The translations under genes were made by a program, and so were the position numbers. This document shows positions 10,327 through 18,420 of a stretch of DNA of 64,000 nucleotides, in pieces (within the stretch, counting starts at the first letter, position 1; every line of letters starts with the position of its first letter). The notes beneath the pieces were generated by a model, which worked only from the letters and a program-made list of their open reading frames with translations, did no database searches and was not told the origin of the DNA. The stretch spans positions 29,449-93,448 of the forward strand of contig JAUEPE010000025.1 of the NCBI GenBank assembly GCA_030403585.1. The letters run 5' to 3'. Source of the DNA: Frankia sp. RB7 (lineage in GTDB: Bacteria; Pseudomonadota; Alphaproteobacteria; Rhizobiales; Xanthobacteraceae).

Positions 10327-11649
10327 TCAGCGCGACAAATTCAATGCCGGCCGCGACCCGCCCGTCGCCCAATCGAGAAGCTCAATCGTGTGTACGACCG
10401 GAACTGACGTGCCACTGGCAATCTGCACCATGCAGCCGATATTGCCCGCGGCAATCACGTCCGGCTTGACGCTCGCGATGTTGGCGACCTTTCGATCGCG
10501 CAACCGGCCCGCAAGCTCAGGCTGGAGAATGTTGTAGGTCCCCGCCGAACCGCAACACAAATGGCTCTCGGGCACATCTTTCACCACGAATCCATTCTTG
10601 GAAAGCAATTCTTTCGGAAGGCCCGTGATTTTCTGCCCGTGCTGCAACGAACACGCAGAGTGATAGGCGACGACGATGTTGTCCTGTCGCGCAGCCGTTT
10701 CCAATCCGAGACCCGCGACGTATTCGGTGATGTCCTTCGCAAGCGCGGACACCTTCGCCGCATCGGCTGCGAACGTGCCGTCCTCGCGCAGCAGGTAGCC
10801 GTAATCCTTGATCACCGTGCCGCAGCCGGACGCCGTCACCAGGATGGCGTCGAGCCCCTCGCCGGCCGCTTCCCTCTGCCACGCCGTGATGTTGGCGCGG
10901 GCCCGGCCCAGCGCATCATCGTCGTGCCCGAGGTGATGGGTAAGCGCGCCGCAGCATTGCTCCTCCCTGACCAGGACGACCTCGATGCCGTGACGGGTCA
11001 GCAGGCTGATGGCGGCCTGGTTGATGCGCGGCGCCAGCACCTGCTGGGCGCAGCCCTGGAGCAGCGCGACCCGGCCGCGCTTCTTGCCAAGCGCTGCGAA
11101 CACGCTGCCCGGAAGCGCGCCCGGCGCCGGCAGCCGGCCAGGTGCCAGCGCCAGCATCGCCTTGAGGCGCTGGATCAGGCCGGGCGTGGCCGAGGGCCGC
11201 GGGGTCGGCAGGAAGGCGGCGAAGGGCCGGGCCAGCTGCGCCAGCCGCATGCTGATGCGAAACCGCTGCGGGTCGGGCAGGACGAAGGCCAGCACCCGGC
11301 GCAACAGCCGCTCGGTGAGCGGCCGCTGATAACGCTGCTCGATCCTGACACGGGCCTGATCGACGAGGTGCATGTAGTTCACCCCGGAGGGGCAGGTCGT
11401 CATGCAGGACAGGCACGACAGGCAGCGGTCGACATGCTTGACCACCTCGGCCGTCGGCGCCTGGTCCTTCTCCAGCATCTCCTTGATCAGATAGATGCGG
11501 CCGCGCGGACTATCGAGCTCGTCGCCCAGCAGCACATAGGTCGGGCAGGTCGCGGTGCAGAAGCCGCAATGAACGCAGGCGCGCAGGATCTTGTCGGCTT
11601 CCGCGATGTCGGGGTCGGCGAGCTGCGCGAGTGTGAATTCGGTCTTCAT
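10327..11649 (-). CDS. glcF: Glycolate oxidase iron-sulfur subunit GlcF
   Basis: 440 residues. Two ferredoxin-like 4Fe-4S motifs lie at the N-terminus: CVHCGFCTATCP with Cys25, 28, 31 and 35, and CLSCLSCMTTCPSG around residue 75. Two CCG domains follow (EEQCCGALTHHLGHD, SHLCCGSAGTYNI), as in GlcF and heterodisulfide-reductase-like subunits. It passes electrons from the flavin subunits GlcD/GlcE to the quinone pool when glycolate (or lactate) is oxidised to glyoxylate. Its ATG directly follows the TGA of glcE with no spacing, so the two are translationally coupled. The C-terminus extends slightly beyond the usual end (GGSRPALNLSR). Confidence 0.95.
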   Translation of the reverse strand: MKTEFTLAQLADPDIAEADKILRACVHCGFCTATCPTYVLLGDELDSPRGRIYLIKEMLEKDQAPTAEVVKHVDRCLSCLSCMTTCPSGVNYMHLVDQARVRIEQRYQRPLTERLLRRVLAFVLPDPQRFRISMRLAQLARPFAAFLPTPRPSATPGLIQRLKAMLALAPGRLPAPGALPGSVFAALGKKRGRVALLQGCAQQVLAPRINQAAISLLTRHGIEVVLVREEQCCGALTHHLGHDDDALGRARANITAWQREAAGEGLDAILVTASGCGTVIKDYGYLLREDGTFAADAAKVSALAKDITEYVAGLGLETAARQDNIVVAYHSACSLQHGQKITGLPKELLSKNGFVVKDVPESHLCCGSAGTYNILQPELAGRLRDRKVANIASVKPDVIAAGNIGCMVQIASGTSVPVVHTIELLDWATGGSRPALNLSR

Positions 11650-12891
11650 TCAACAAGCGCCCCGCGTCAGCCGTCCCCGGTTCAAAATGGACTTCGGATC
11701 GAAACTGGCGCGGACCCGTTCGCTCAGGGCGGCGACACCCGGCGCTTGCGGATGGAACACGTCGACGCTGCGCCTGACGTCCTCAGCGGCCCGGATCAGC
11801 GTGGCATGCCCGCCAAACGCATTGGTCAGCTGGCGCACCGCCGGGGCATGCGCGTCGGCCTTCGGCGGCAGCGCCGCCCAGATCAGGCCGCCGCCCCAGT
11901 CGTAGATGACATCGCCCCCGGTCTCGCGCGCCAATTGCATGCCGAGCGCCGCGCCAGACGCCGGCGGACAGACGATCCGCCACACCGGCCAGGCGCCGAG
12001 CGCGCCGCTGGCCGCGAACGGCAGCACGTCGCGAATGGTCGTCCACAGCGCAGACGACGCAGCGTCCTCGATAAGGGTTGCGGTCCCGAACGGCGCCAGC
12101 AATTCGCGCAGCGAGCCGGCGCGATGGGCGGCGGAGGCCGTGATGCCTTCAAGCCGCAGCAAGGTCAGCGCCTCGCCCTGACTTGCGATGTCGCCAAGCC
12201 CGTCCGTCCTGGCCCGAAACGCCGATTTCGGCAGGTGGGCGGCGGCGGAGACGTCGAAGGGCGAGCCGAGCGCCGCGGTCATCGCCTTGTTGGCGGCGGC
12301 ATCATCTAACCCGCGCAGCAGCAACGTTCGCTCGGCTTCGGGCTTCGGCATCACCTTGAGTGTGACCTCGGTCATGACAGACAGCGTACCCCAGGAGCCC
12401 GCGAGCAGCTTGCAGAGATCGTAGCCGGTGACGTTCTTCACCACCTTGCCGCCGGTCTTGAAGCTGTCGCCGAAGCCGGAGACGGCGTGTGCCCCCAGGA
12501 GATGGTCGCGCGCCCCGCCCGCCTTGATCCGGCGCGGGCCAGCCAGCCCAGCCGCGATCATGCCACCGATGGTGCCGAGCGCCGGCGTGCCCAGCAGCGG
12601 CGCGGTGTTGATCGGCTCGAAGGCGAATTGCTGGTTCTTGGCATCGATCAGCGACAGCACGTCGGCCAGCGGCGCGCCGGCCTGGAGCGTCACGATCAAC
12701 TCGTTCGGCTCGTAGGAGGTGACGGCATTGAGCGCGGAGACGTCGAGCACGGCATTGGTCGCCATCGCGTGCCCGATGGCGCGCTTGCTGCCATGACCGA
12801 TGATCTCGAGCGGCTGCTCGTTGGCAATCGCCGCGCGTACCACCTCTTCGACGTCTTTGGCGTCTCTGACCCTGAGCGTATCCACCCTCAT
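11650..12891 (-). CDS. glcE: Glycolate oxidase FAD-binding subunit GlcE
   Basis: 413 residues, an FAD_binding_4 (PCMH-type) protein. Flavin-binding blocks include GHGSKRAIGHAM near residue 37, GTPALGTIGGMIAAGLAGPRR near 105, and KNVTGYDLCKLLAGSWGTL near 155. GlcE is the smaller flavin subunit working with GlcD and GlcF at the membrane. It is co-transcribed with glcF, abutting it. The family's catalytic half resides mainly in GlcD, which here lies about 1.8 kb upstream, separated by two other genes. The start ATG at 12891 gives the usual N-terminus (MRVDTLRVRDAKDVEEVV); no strong ribosome site is seen. Confidence 0.93.
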   Translation of the reverse strand: MRVDTLRVRDAKDVEEVVRAAIANEQPLEIIGHGSKRAIGHAMATNAVLDVSALNAVTSYEPNELIVTLQAGAPLADVLSLIDAKNQQFAFEPINTAPLLGTPALGTIGGMIAAGLAGPRRIKAGGARDHLLGAHAVSGFGDSFKTGGKVVKNVTGYDLCKLLAGSWGTLSVMTEVTLKVMPKPEAERTLLLRGLDDAAANKAMTAALGSPFDVSAAAHLPKSAFRARTDGLGDIASQGEALTLLRLEGITASAAHRAGSLRELLAPFGTATLIEDAASSALWTTIRDVLPFAASGALGAWPVWRIVCPPASGAALGMQLARETGGDVIYDWGGGLIWAALPPKADAHAPAVRQLTNAFGGHATLIRAAEDVRRSVDVFHPQAPGVAALSERVRASFDPKSILNRGRLTRGAC

Positions 12892-13108
12892 AGCGGGTAT
12901 CGAAATTCGCGGCCGAAATCAAATGCGGCGTGACGCCGGCGACCATTGCCCGCGCGATCGGAATCCGCCACTTGCCACAACGACGTTTCGACCACGATCG
13001 AATCGTTCACAACATCGACACTTCGATGACCGGCGAACCAAAGCCGGCACGCTGTCGCTACAAGTCTGCGCCGATCGCGATCGAGACCAACCGATGGAGA
13101 CAGACATC

Positions 13109-13444
13109 ATGAACCGCTATGCAACACAGAAATCGATCAGCGACGCCGTTGACGGCGGCGGCCTGCTCGTGGTCGCGCAATGGGAGGCCAAGCCCGGCGA
13201 GGCCGACAAGGTCGCCACGATCCTCGACCGTTTCCTGCCGGAGGCGCAGCGCGAGGACGGCGTCAAGCTGTTCCTGATCTCGCGGGCCAAGGACAATCCG
13301 GCGCAGTTCCTGTTCTACGAACTGTTCCGCGACGAGGCCGCGTTCAAGGCGCACCAGGAAAGCGCGCATTTCAAGACCTACATCGCCGGCGAAGCGCTAC
13401 CGCTGCTGGCGAAGCGCGAGCGCGCGCAGCACGCGATGCTGTAG
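13109..13444 (+). CDS. Antibiotic-biosynthesis-monooxygenase (ABM/YgiN-like) domain protein
   Basis: 111 residues. The core GGGLLVVAQWEAKPGEADKV, then FLFYELFRDEAAFKAHQESAHF and a short C-terminal helix match the ABM ferredoxin-like fold found in YgiN quinol monooxygenase and polyketide-quinone oxygenases. The conserved YELF-x-DEAAFKAHQ-x-S-x-HF block is complete. I chose ATG 13109, which follows GGAGACAGACATC, over ATG 13094. It lies on the plus strand between minus-strand glcE and the acyltransferase and so is its own unit. The family often acts on quinones or as a dimeric cofactor-free oxygenase; the substrate here is unknown. Confidence 0.85.
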   Translation: MNRYATQKSISDAVDGGGLLVVAQWEAKPGEADKVATILDRFLPEAQREDGVKLFLISRAKDNPAQFLFYELFRDEAAFKAHQESAHFKTYIAGEALPLLAKRERAQHAML

Positions 13445-13492
13445 GAACGAGCCCGCACGCCGCGGTTCAGACCGGACCGCGGCGTCGCGCGA

Positions 13493-14656
13493 CTAGATGA
13501 TCGGGCGCAGCGGCGATTTGCGCAGGATCAACGCCGAAACGGCCAGGCTGCCGATCGCGGCCAGCATCGTCAGCAGCAGCGCCTTCGTGAGTGCGAACAG
13601 CGGTAGCGCGTGCAGGAGCAGGGCGAAGCCGATCAGGATCGGCGGGTGGATCAGGTAGACGCCGAAGGCGTTGTCCGAGAGCCATTTCGCGACCGACCCC
13701 TGCGCGTCGAAATGGCAGCGGTAGACGGCCAGCATCACGAGGCCCATGCCGACGCAGACCAGCGCCTCCCACAGGCACTTGCCGGCGCTGACGAGGTTGA
13801 AGCCGCCTGCATAGAGCGCCGTGTCGCCGTGCAGGCCACCCCCGAACAGCACGAGCACCGCAAACAGCGGCGCAGAGAGCGCCAGCGCGAGCAATCCCCA
13901 CCGGATGCAGGAGCGTTCGGCAGCCCCAAGCATCCAATTACCGCGATAGCCGAAGCTGCCGGCTGCGAACATGAGAATGTATTGCGGGATGTCGCCGGGG
14001 TGAACGTTGAGCACGGAGGCATCGGCGTGGATCTCAATACGAACGGCGAACGTGGTCGCCGCCATAGCCGCAATGAACAGGACGATTCCCCAGCCGCGCA
14101 GCGCCAACTGCGGCTCGCGCCGTTCGGTGCGGCGGATCAGGCCATACAGCAGCGAGACCAGCAACAGCACCGCGCAGAACCACATCGGCCCCGTCTCGGA
14201 GAACCATTCGCCGTCTTTCAGATGGATCAGCCATTGATGCCCGAAGCCGCCCTTGCCCCAGGTCCAGGACAGAAAATACTGCGTCAGCGGGCCGATCACC
14301 AACATGTAGAGCAAGGTCGGCAGGCCGAGCCTGACCAACCGATCACGCGCAAATCTCGAAAATCCCTTCCGATCGAAGGCACCGGCGGCGAAATAACCGG
14401 CGATGAAAAACAGCGCCGCCATGAAGAAGGCCTGGAGGAAGCTCTGATAGATGCCGAAGAACAGAGCCGTGCCAAAGCCGGTCTCCTGCCGGTCGACATA
14501 GTACCAATTGCCGAACGGAGAGTAGGTGTCGGCCGCGTGCATGCTCAGCACGAGAATGATCATCGACCAGCGGATGTTGTCGATGAACAGCAGGCGCGAA
14601 ATCGCCGCCGGCGTGGCCGACGTTTCGTTCGTGGCATTGACCGACACGTCCGCCAT
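13493..14656 (-). CDS. Acyltransferase family 3 membrane protein (OpgC-like)
   Basis: 387 residues with about ten hydrophobic helices. The N-terminal block SRLLFIDNIRWSMIILVLSMHAADTYS carries the conserved helix and His of the acyltransferase-3 family, and FARDRLVRLGLPTLLYMLVIGP is the typical cytosolic loop and third helix. Members such as OpgC, OafA and NodX-like proteins transfer acetyl or succinyl groups to glycans across the inner membrane. It begins 18 bp after the glcD stop on the same strand and is very likely co-transcribed with it, an unusual neighbour for glycolate oxidase. The acceptor cannot be inferred. Confidence 0.85.
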   Translation of the reverse strand: MADVSVNATNETSATPAAISRLLFIDNIRWSMIILVLSMHAADTYSPFGNWYYVDRQETGFGTALFFGIYQSFLQAFFMAALFFIAGYFAAGAFDRKGFSRFARDRLVRLGLPTLLYMLVIGPLTQYFLSWTWGKGGFGHQWLIHLKDGEWFSETGPMWFCAVLLLVSLLYGLIRRTERREPQLALRGWGIVLFIAAMAATTFAVRIEIHADASVLNVHPGDIPQYILMFAAGSFGYRGNWMLGAAERSCIRWGLLALALSAPLFAVLVLFGGGLHGDTALYAGGFNLVSAGKCLWEALVCVGMGLVMLAVYRCHFDAQGSVAKWLSDNAFGVYLIHPPILIGFALLLHALPLFALTKALLLTMLAAIGSLAVSALILRKSPLRPII

Positions 14657-14674
14657 GCCCCAGATTTCCGGCCG

Positions 14675-16168
14675 TCAGAACCGCGGAATGTCCGGGAATG
14701 CCACCTTGCCCGCATGCACATGCATGCGGCCGAGCTCGGCGCAGCGATGCAGCGTCGGGAAGACTTTTCCTGGATTGAGCAGGCCCTGCGCGTCGAAGGC
14801 GCATTTCAGCCGCTGCTGCTGGTTGAGATCGATCTCGGTGAACATCTCCGGCATCAGGTCGCGCTTCTCGATACCGACGCCATGCTCGCCGGTGAGCACG
14901 CCGCCGAACTCGACGCAGGCGCGCAGGATGTCGGCACCGAAGGCTTCGGCGCGCTCGATCTCGCCGGGCTTGTTGGCGTCGTAGAGGATCAGCGGATGCA
15001 GATTGCCGTCGCCGGCGTGGAACACGTTGGCGCAGCCGAGCTGGTATTTTTCCGAGAGCTCGCGGATGCGGGCGAGCGCCTTCGGCAGCGCGCCGCGGGG
15101 AATCGTGCCGTCCATGCAGAGATAGTCGGGCGAGATGCGCCCCACCGCGGGAAACGCGGCCTTGCGCCCGGCCCAGAACAGATTGCGCTCGGCCTCCGAG
15201 GCCGAGATCTGGCAGGTGGTCGAGCCGCAAGCATTTGCAATCGTCTCGACGCGCGTGATCAGCTCGTCGACCTCGATCTTGGGACCGTCGAGTTCGATGA
15301 TGAGCAGCGCCTCGACGTCGAGCGGATAGCCGGCATGGACGAAAGCTTCAGCCGCATGGATTGCGGGCTTGTCCATCATCTCCATGCCGCCGGGAATGAT
15401 CCCGGCACCGATGATGCGCGCCACGCATTCGCCCGCCGCCTCGACTTGCGCAAAGCCGACCATCAGGGCACGCGCCGTCTCCGGCTTCTGCAGGATGCGC
15501 ACCGTGATCTCGGTGATGACGCCGAGCAGGCCTTCCGAGCCGGTGATCACGCCCATCAGATCGTATCCCGAGTTTTCCGCCGACTTGCCGCCGATGCGCA
15601 AAATCTCGCCGCTGATCAGGACAATCTCGCAACCGAGCACGTTGTTGGTGGTCATGCCGTATTTGAGGCAATGCACGCCGCCGGAATTTTCCGCGACATT
15701 GCCGCCGATCGAGCAGGCGATCTGCGAGGACGGATCGGGCGCGTAATAGAAGCCGGCATGCGCGACCGCCTGGCTGATCGCGAGATTGGTGACTCCGGGC
15801 TCGGTGACGACGACGCGATTGTCGAAATCGATCTCGCGGATGCGCTTGAACTTGCCGAGCCCAAGCAGCACGCCATCCTCCAGCGGCAGCGCGCCACCGG
15901 ACAAGGACGTGCCGGAGCCGCGCGGCACCACCTTGATGCCCTGCGCGCCACAATATTTCAGGACGAGCGAGACCTGCTCGGTGGTGTCGGGCAGCACCAC
16001 GACCATCGGCGGTTGCCGATAGGCGGTCAGCCCGTCGGATTCATAGGCCCGCATCTCGGCAGGCGTATCGATCACGCCCTCGCCCGGAACGATTGCGCGC
16101 AATGCAGCAACGATCTCAGCGCGGCGCGCGAGCACCGCCTGATCGCTCGCAGGCATCATGATGGCCAT
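14675..16168 (-). CDS. glcD: Glycolate oxidase catalytic FAD subunit GlcD
   Basis: 497 residues, the usual GlcD length. The FAD_binding_4 domain has VVPRGSGTSLSGGALPLEDG near residue 70, IGGNVAENSGGVHCLKYGMT near 150 and NSGYDLMGVITGSEGLLGVITE near 200. The C-terminal FAD-oxidase_C domain has GCANVFHAGDGNLHPLILYD and GVLTGEHGVGIEKRDLM, with the HxGDGN-x-HP metal/substrate block. It oxidises glycolate (or D-lactate) to glyoxylate with GlcE and GlcF. The ATG follows GGAAGGATAGATC. Family proteins include D-lactate dehydrogenases, so the substrate rests partly on the presence of glcE and glcF. A perfect palindrome lies 32 bp upstream. Confidence 0.93.
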   Translation of the reverse strand: MAIMMPASDQAVLARRAEIVAALRAIVPGEGVIDTPAEMRAYESDGLTAYRQPPMVVVLPDTTEQVSLVLKYCGAQGIKVVPRGSGTSLSGGALPLEDGVLLGLGKFKRIREIDFDNRVVVTEPGVTNLAISQAVAHAGFYYAPDPSSQIACSIGGNVAENSGGVHCLKYGMTTNNVLGCEIVLISGEILRIGGKSAENSGYDLMGVITGSEGLLGVITEITVRILQKPETARALMVGFAQVEAAGECVARIIGAGIIPGGMEMMDKPAIHAAEAFVHAGYPLDVEALLIIELDGPKIEVDELITRVETIANACGSTTCQISASEAERNLFWAGRKAAFPAVGRISPDYLCMDGTIPRGALPKALARIRELSEKYQLGCANVFHAGDGNLHPLILYDANKPGEIERAEAFGADILRACVEFGGVLTGEHGVGIEKRDLMPEMFTEIDLNQQQRLKCAFDAQGLLNPGKVFPTLHRCAELGRMHVHAGKVAFPDIPRF

Positions 16169-16199
16169 GATCTATCCTTCCGGCTCACGCCGCGTGATC

Positions 16200-16217
16200 G
16201 ATTTGTCGCGACAAATC
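16200..16217. promoter_or_regulatory. 18-bp perfect palindrome upstream of glcD, likely operator
   Basis: GATTTGTCGCGACAAATC is a perfect inverted repeat, 32 bp ahead of the glcD start. The TTGTCGCGACAA core, with GTC and GAC half-sites, resembles operators of GntR/FCD-type regulators; GlcC, the E. coli glycolate regulator, belongs to that family. No regulator gene lies nearby, so the binding protein is inference. Confidence 0.6.
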
Positions 16218-16288
16218 AACCACGTCCGCGGCCGTTTGGGTAGGCCATCCCCGAGTCGGAGCAACGATCTTCCGGGGAGTTCGCTCTG

Positions 16289-16335
16289 GGACAAGTCGGA
16301 AATCATGAAACCTGTCATGGTTTCGTGGCTTGTCC
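16289..16335. promoter_or_regulatory. Nested inverted repeats upstream of cytochrome c550
   Basis: An inner dyad CATGAAACC (16304-16312) / GGTTTCGTG (16319-16327) pairs at 8 of 9 positions around a TGTCAT centre. It is flanked by GGACAAG (16289-16295) and CTTGTCC (16329-16335). This lies about 90 bp before the cytochrome start and could be an operator or an mRNA structure. Confidence 0.4.
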
Positions 16336-16422
16336 AAGCCGAGCGGGCCGTGCCAAAACCGGCAGGGTTCGACGATCGCCGACCGAATAAGATCCCACCG
16401 GGAAAGAGACGAAGAGCACCCT

Positions 16423-16818
16423 ATGAAAAAACTGACTTTTGGCGCGCTGATGATCCTCACCGTCACTGCCACGGCCACCAGCGCGATGGCGCAGGATGCT
16501 GCGGCCGGCAAATCGTCGTTCAACAAATGCCTGGCCTGCCACGCCATCGGCGAAGGCGCCAAGAACAAGGTCGGCCCCGAGCTCAACGGCCTCGACGGCC
16601 GTCATTCCGGCACCGCACCGGACTACAATTATTCGGACGCGAACAAGAATTCCGGCATCACCTGGAACGAGGCGCAGTTCAAGGAATACATCAAGGATCC
16701 AAAGGCCAAGATCCCCGGCACCAAGATGGCGTTCGCCGGCATCAAGAACGAGACCGAGATCAACAATCTCTGGACCTATGTGTCGCAGTTCGACAAGGAC
16801 GGGAAGATCAAGCAGTAA
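16423..16818 (+). CDS. cycA: Periplasmic cytochrome c (c550/c2 type)
   Basis: 131 residues. A Sec signal peptide (MKKLTFGALMILTVTATATS, cut after AMA at residue 23) leads to a class I cytochrome c with one heme site CLACH (Cys36, Cys39, His40). A GPELNGLDGRHSGTAPDYNYSD block follows, then PGTKMAF, whose Met is the distal heme ligand. This matches the soluble c550 (CycA) of Bradyrhizobium japonicum, which carries electrons in the periplasm to oxidases and denitrification enzymes. I chose ATG 16423 because it opens the signal peptide; the upstream in-frame ATG does not. It is a single gene, divergent from glcD, with a hairpin region after the stop. Confidence 0.92.
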   Translation: MKKLTFGALMILTVTATATSAMAQDAAAGKSSFNKCLACHAIGEGAKNKVGPELNGLDGRHSGTAPDYNYSDANKNSGITWNEAQFKEYIKDPKAKIPGTKMAFAGIKNETEINNLWTYVSQFDKDGKIKQ

Positions 16819-16845
16819 GCGGGTGAGCGGCGGCCGCTGGAGCTC

Positions 16846-16888
16846 CGGTTCTGATTGAATCAGAACCGAAGCTCCAGCTTCTTGTTTT
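16846..16888 (+). terminator. Hairpins after cytochrome c550, likely terminator
   Basis: CGGTTCTGATT (16846-16856) pairs perfectly with AATCAGAACCG (16858-16868). The second hairpin GAAGCT/AGCTTC (16868-16881) is followed by TTGTTTT. The pair probably ends the cytochrome transcript. Confidence 0.65.
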
Positions 16889-16890
16889 GA

Positions 16891-16936
16891 CGCGTTTTCT
16901 TCACGCGAACCGGTACCCACTTCGCTTGAAAACGCT
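16891..16936. repeat. Bradyrhizobial short palindromic repeat
   Basis: Starts CGCGTTTTCTTCACGCG and ends CGCTTGAAAACGCT, with the arms GCGTTTTC (16892-16899) and GAAAACGC (16928-16935) around an ACCGGTACCC centre. I recognise this unit from many bradyrhizobial intergenic regions. It abuts the stop codon of the convergent hydrolase gene. Confidence 0.55.
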
Positions 16937-17920
16937 CTAATCCGCGGCCGCCTGCGCCGGCGCAAGTTTGCCGATCATCGTCTCGATCTCCGTCTTCACG
17001 AGATCCGGCACCGCGTTCTGCACCATGTGGCCGAGATCGGGCAGCACGATCAACTTTGCGTTCGGTACCGTCGCCGCGAACGGGCGCGCGTGGATGTCGG
17101 TTTTCACCGTCTTGTCGGGCTCGCCGGCGATGATCGTCACCGGCACTCTGATCTCGCCGTAGCGCGGAGCCTGTGCGGAGACGGCCTCCTTCAGCGTCAC
17201 CAGATCATAGGCGTTGGCGATAAACTCACGCGGACGCAGCAACAGCGGCGTCGCCGACTCCTTCACAAAGCCGTCCGGCATCGTCTGCGGCAGGAAGACG
17301 TTGCGTGCGCCGGACTTGGCAACGAAATAGCCCAGCGGCAGCGTGATGGTGTAGGCGAGCAGCGGGCCGATCACCGGCGTTGCAATGATCTCGTTGTAGC
17401 GGCCGACGCCCCCGCGCCAGGGATGGGTCACCGGCGCCAGCATCACGAGGCCCGCAACGCGGCTTGCGTGATCGAGCGCCAGCCGTGCACCGAGTGCGCC
17501 ACTCCAGGAATGCACGACGAAGACCGCGCGATCGACCCCGAGCTTGCCGAGCGCCGCGTCGATCATCCGCGCCTGGATGTCCGGCGTCGAATCCTGCCGT
17601 CGCGCGCGCGTGCTCCAGCCGTGGCCGGGACGATCGATCAGGATGACGCGATGCTGCTTCGCCAGGAGGTCTCCAAGCGGATGCCGCATCACTTCGAGGT
17701 TCGAGCTCGCGCCATGCAGCATCACGATCGGTAGGCCCGCATCGCGCGGGCCGATGTCGACGACGTGGAGCACAGCACCTTCGACCTCGATCATCCGGCC
17801 CTGCGGCGGAAAGGCGCGCTGCACGGCGACAATTCCGGCCTGCGTGACCAGCGCCAGCAGCACCAGCGCCGTCACGGCTGACATCACGATCATGGAAAGA
17901 GTCCGGGTAATCCAGGGCAC
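16937..17920 (-). CDS. Membrane-anchored alpha/beta hydrolase
   Basis: 327 residues from GTG 17920. A hydrophobic helix (SAVTALVLLALVTQAGIVAV) forms an N-terminal anchor or uncleaved signal. The alpha/beta-hydrolase core has LHGASSNLE (oxyanion region), IDRPGHGWS, the nucleophile elbow VVHSWSGALG (Ser in H-S-W-S-G) and the catalytic His in LPDLGHMVQN near the end. An acid in GEPDKTV completes the triad. The start is uncertain: ATG 17893 and a longer frame from 18007 are alternatives, and none has a clear ribosome site. The substrate is unknown; family members include esterases and haloperoxidase-like hydrolases. Convergent with cytochrome c550. Confidence 0.82.
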   Translation of the reverse strand: MPWITRTLSMIVMSAVTALVLLALVTQAGIVAVQRAFPPQGRMIEVEGAVLHVVDIGPRDAGLPIVMLHGASSNLEVMRHPLGDLLAKQHRVILIDRPGHGWSTRARRQDSTPDIQARMIDAALGKLGVDRAVFVVHSWSGALGARLALDHASRVAGLVMLAPVTHPWRGGVGRYNEIIATPVIGPLLAYTITLPLGYFVAKSGARNVFLPQTMPDGFVKESATPLLLRPREFIANAYDLVTLKEAVSAQAPRYGEIRVPVTIIAGEPDKTVKTDIHARPFAATVPNAKLIVLPDLGHMVQNAVPDLVKTEIETMIGKLAPAQAAAD

Positions 17921-18222
17921 ATCGCAGCTACGGGTTGGGCAGGCGGCAGTTTCGCTCAAGGCGGCTCGGCGCTTCCACCGGAAATGCCGCCCTGTGGATA
18001 TGTGCATAACTACTGAACCAAAAAGCTCAATAGAATCAATTGCTATATCCAGCGCCCCACAAGCCCCCGACCAGCTTCATGCAGTCGTCATCGCAGCTTC
18101 CTTATAATCGCCACGGTCGGTTCCGCCATTTAGACGCGGATGGGCGCCGATCCTCCTCGCAACTTCAGGCGATGCGGGAAAGACCGGCAGGAGTGTCCTG
18201 GTTTGAACCGGAGGATTTCTCG

Positions 18223-18405
18223 ATGAGCTTGAGATCGAACGATACCGCAATCGACGAGATCGTCGCGAGCTGCAACGGCGATTTGCGCGGTGCCGTGCGG
18301 GCCCTGCTGCTGATCAACGAGCATCTCGAGACGGAACTCGCCAAGGCCTATGCCGCAGCCGCCGATCAGGGTCTTGCGGAACGCGGCGGCAGCGTCCTGC
18401 ACTAG
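18223..18405 (+). CDS. Small conserved protein of unknown function
   Basis: 60 residues starting MSLRSNDTAIDEIVASCNGD. ATG 18223 follows GGAGGATTTCTCG, an excellent ribosome site that decides the start. The pattern 'D-L-R-G-A-V-R-A-L-L-L-I-N-E-H-L-E-x-E-L' resembles small helical proteins common in rhizobia. It is probably one amphipathic helical hairpin in the cytoplasm. It sits alone between two unrelated minus-strand genes; no function can be given. Confidence 0.72.
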   Translation: MSLRSNDTAIDEIVASCNGDLRGAVRALLLINEHLETELAKAYAAAADQGLAERGGSVLH

Positions 18406-18420
18406 CCGAACCGGTCTCCG

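Noticed and set aside
13610..16243. 877-residue plus-strand frame over glcD and the acyltransferase
   Set aside because: Antisense shadow of two clear minus-strand genes; no ribosome site or homology.
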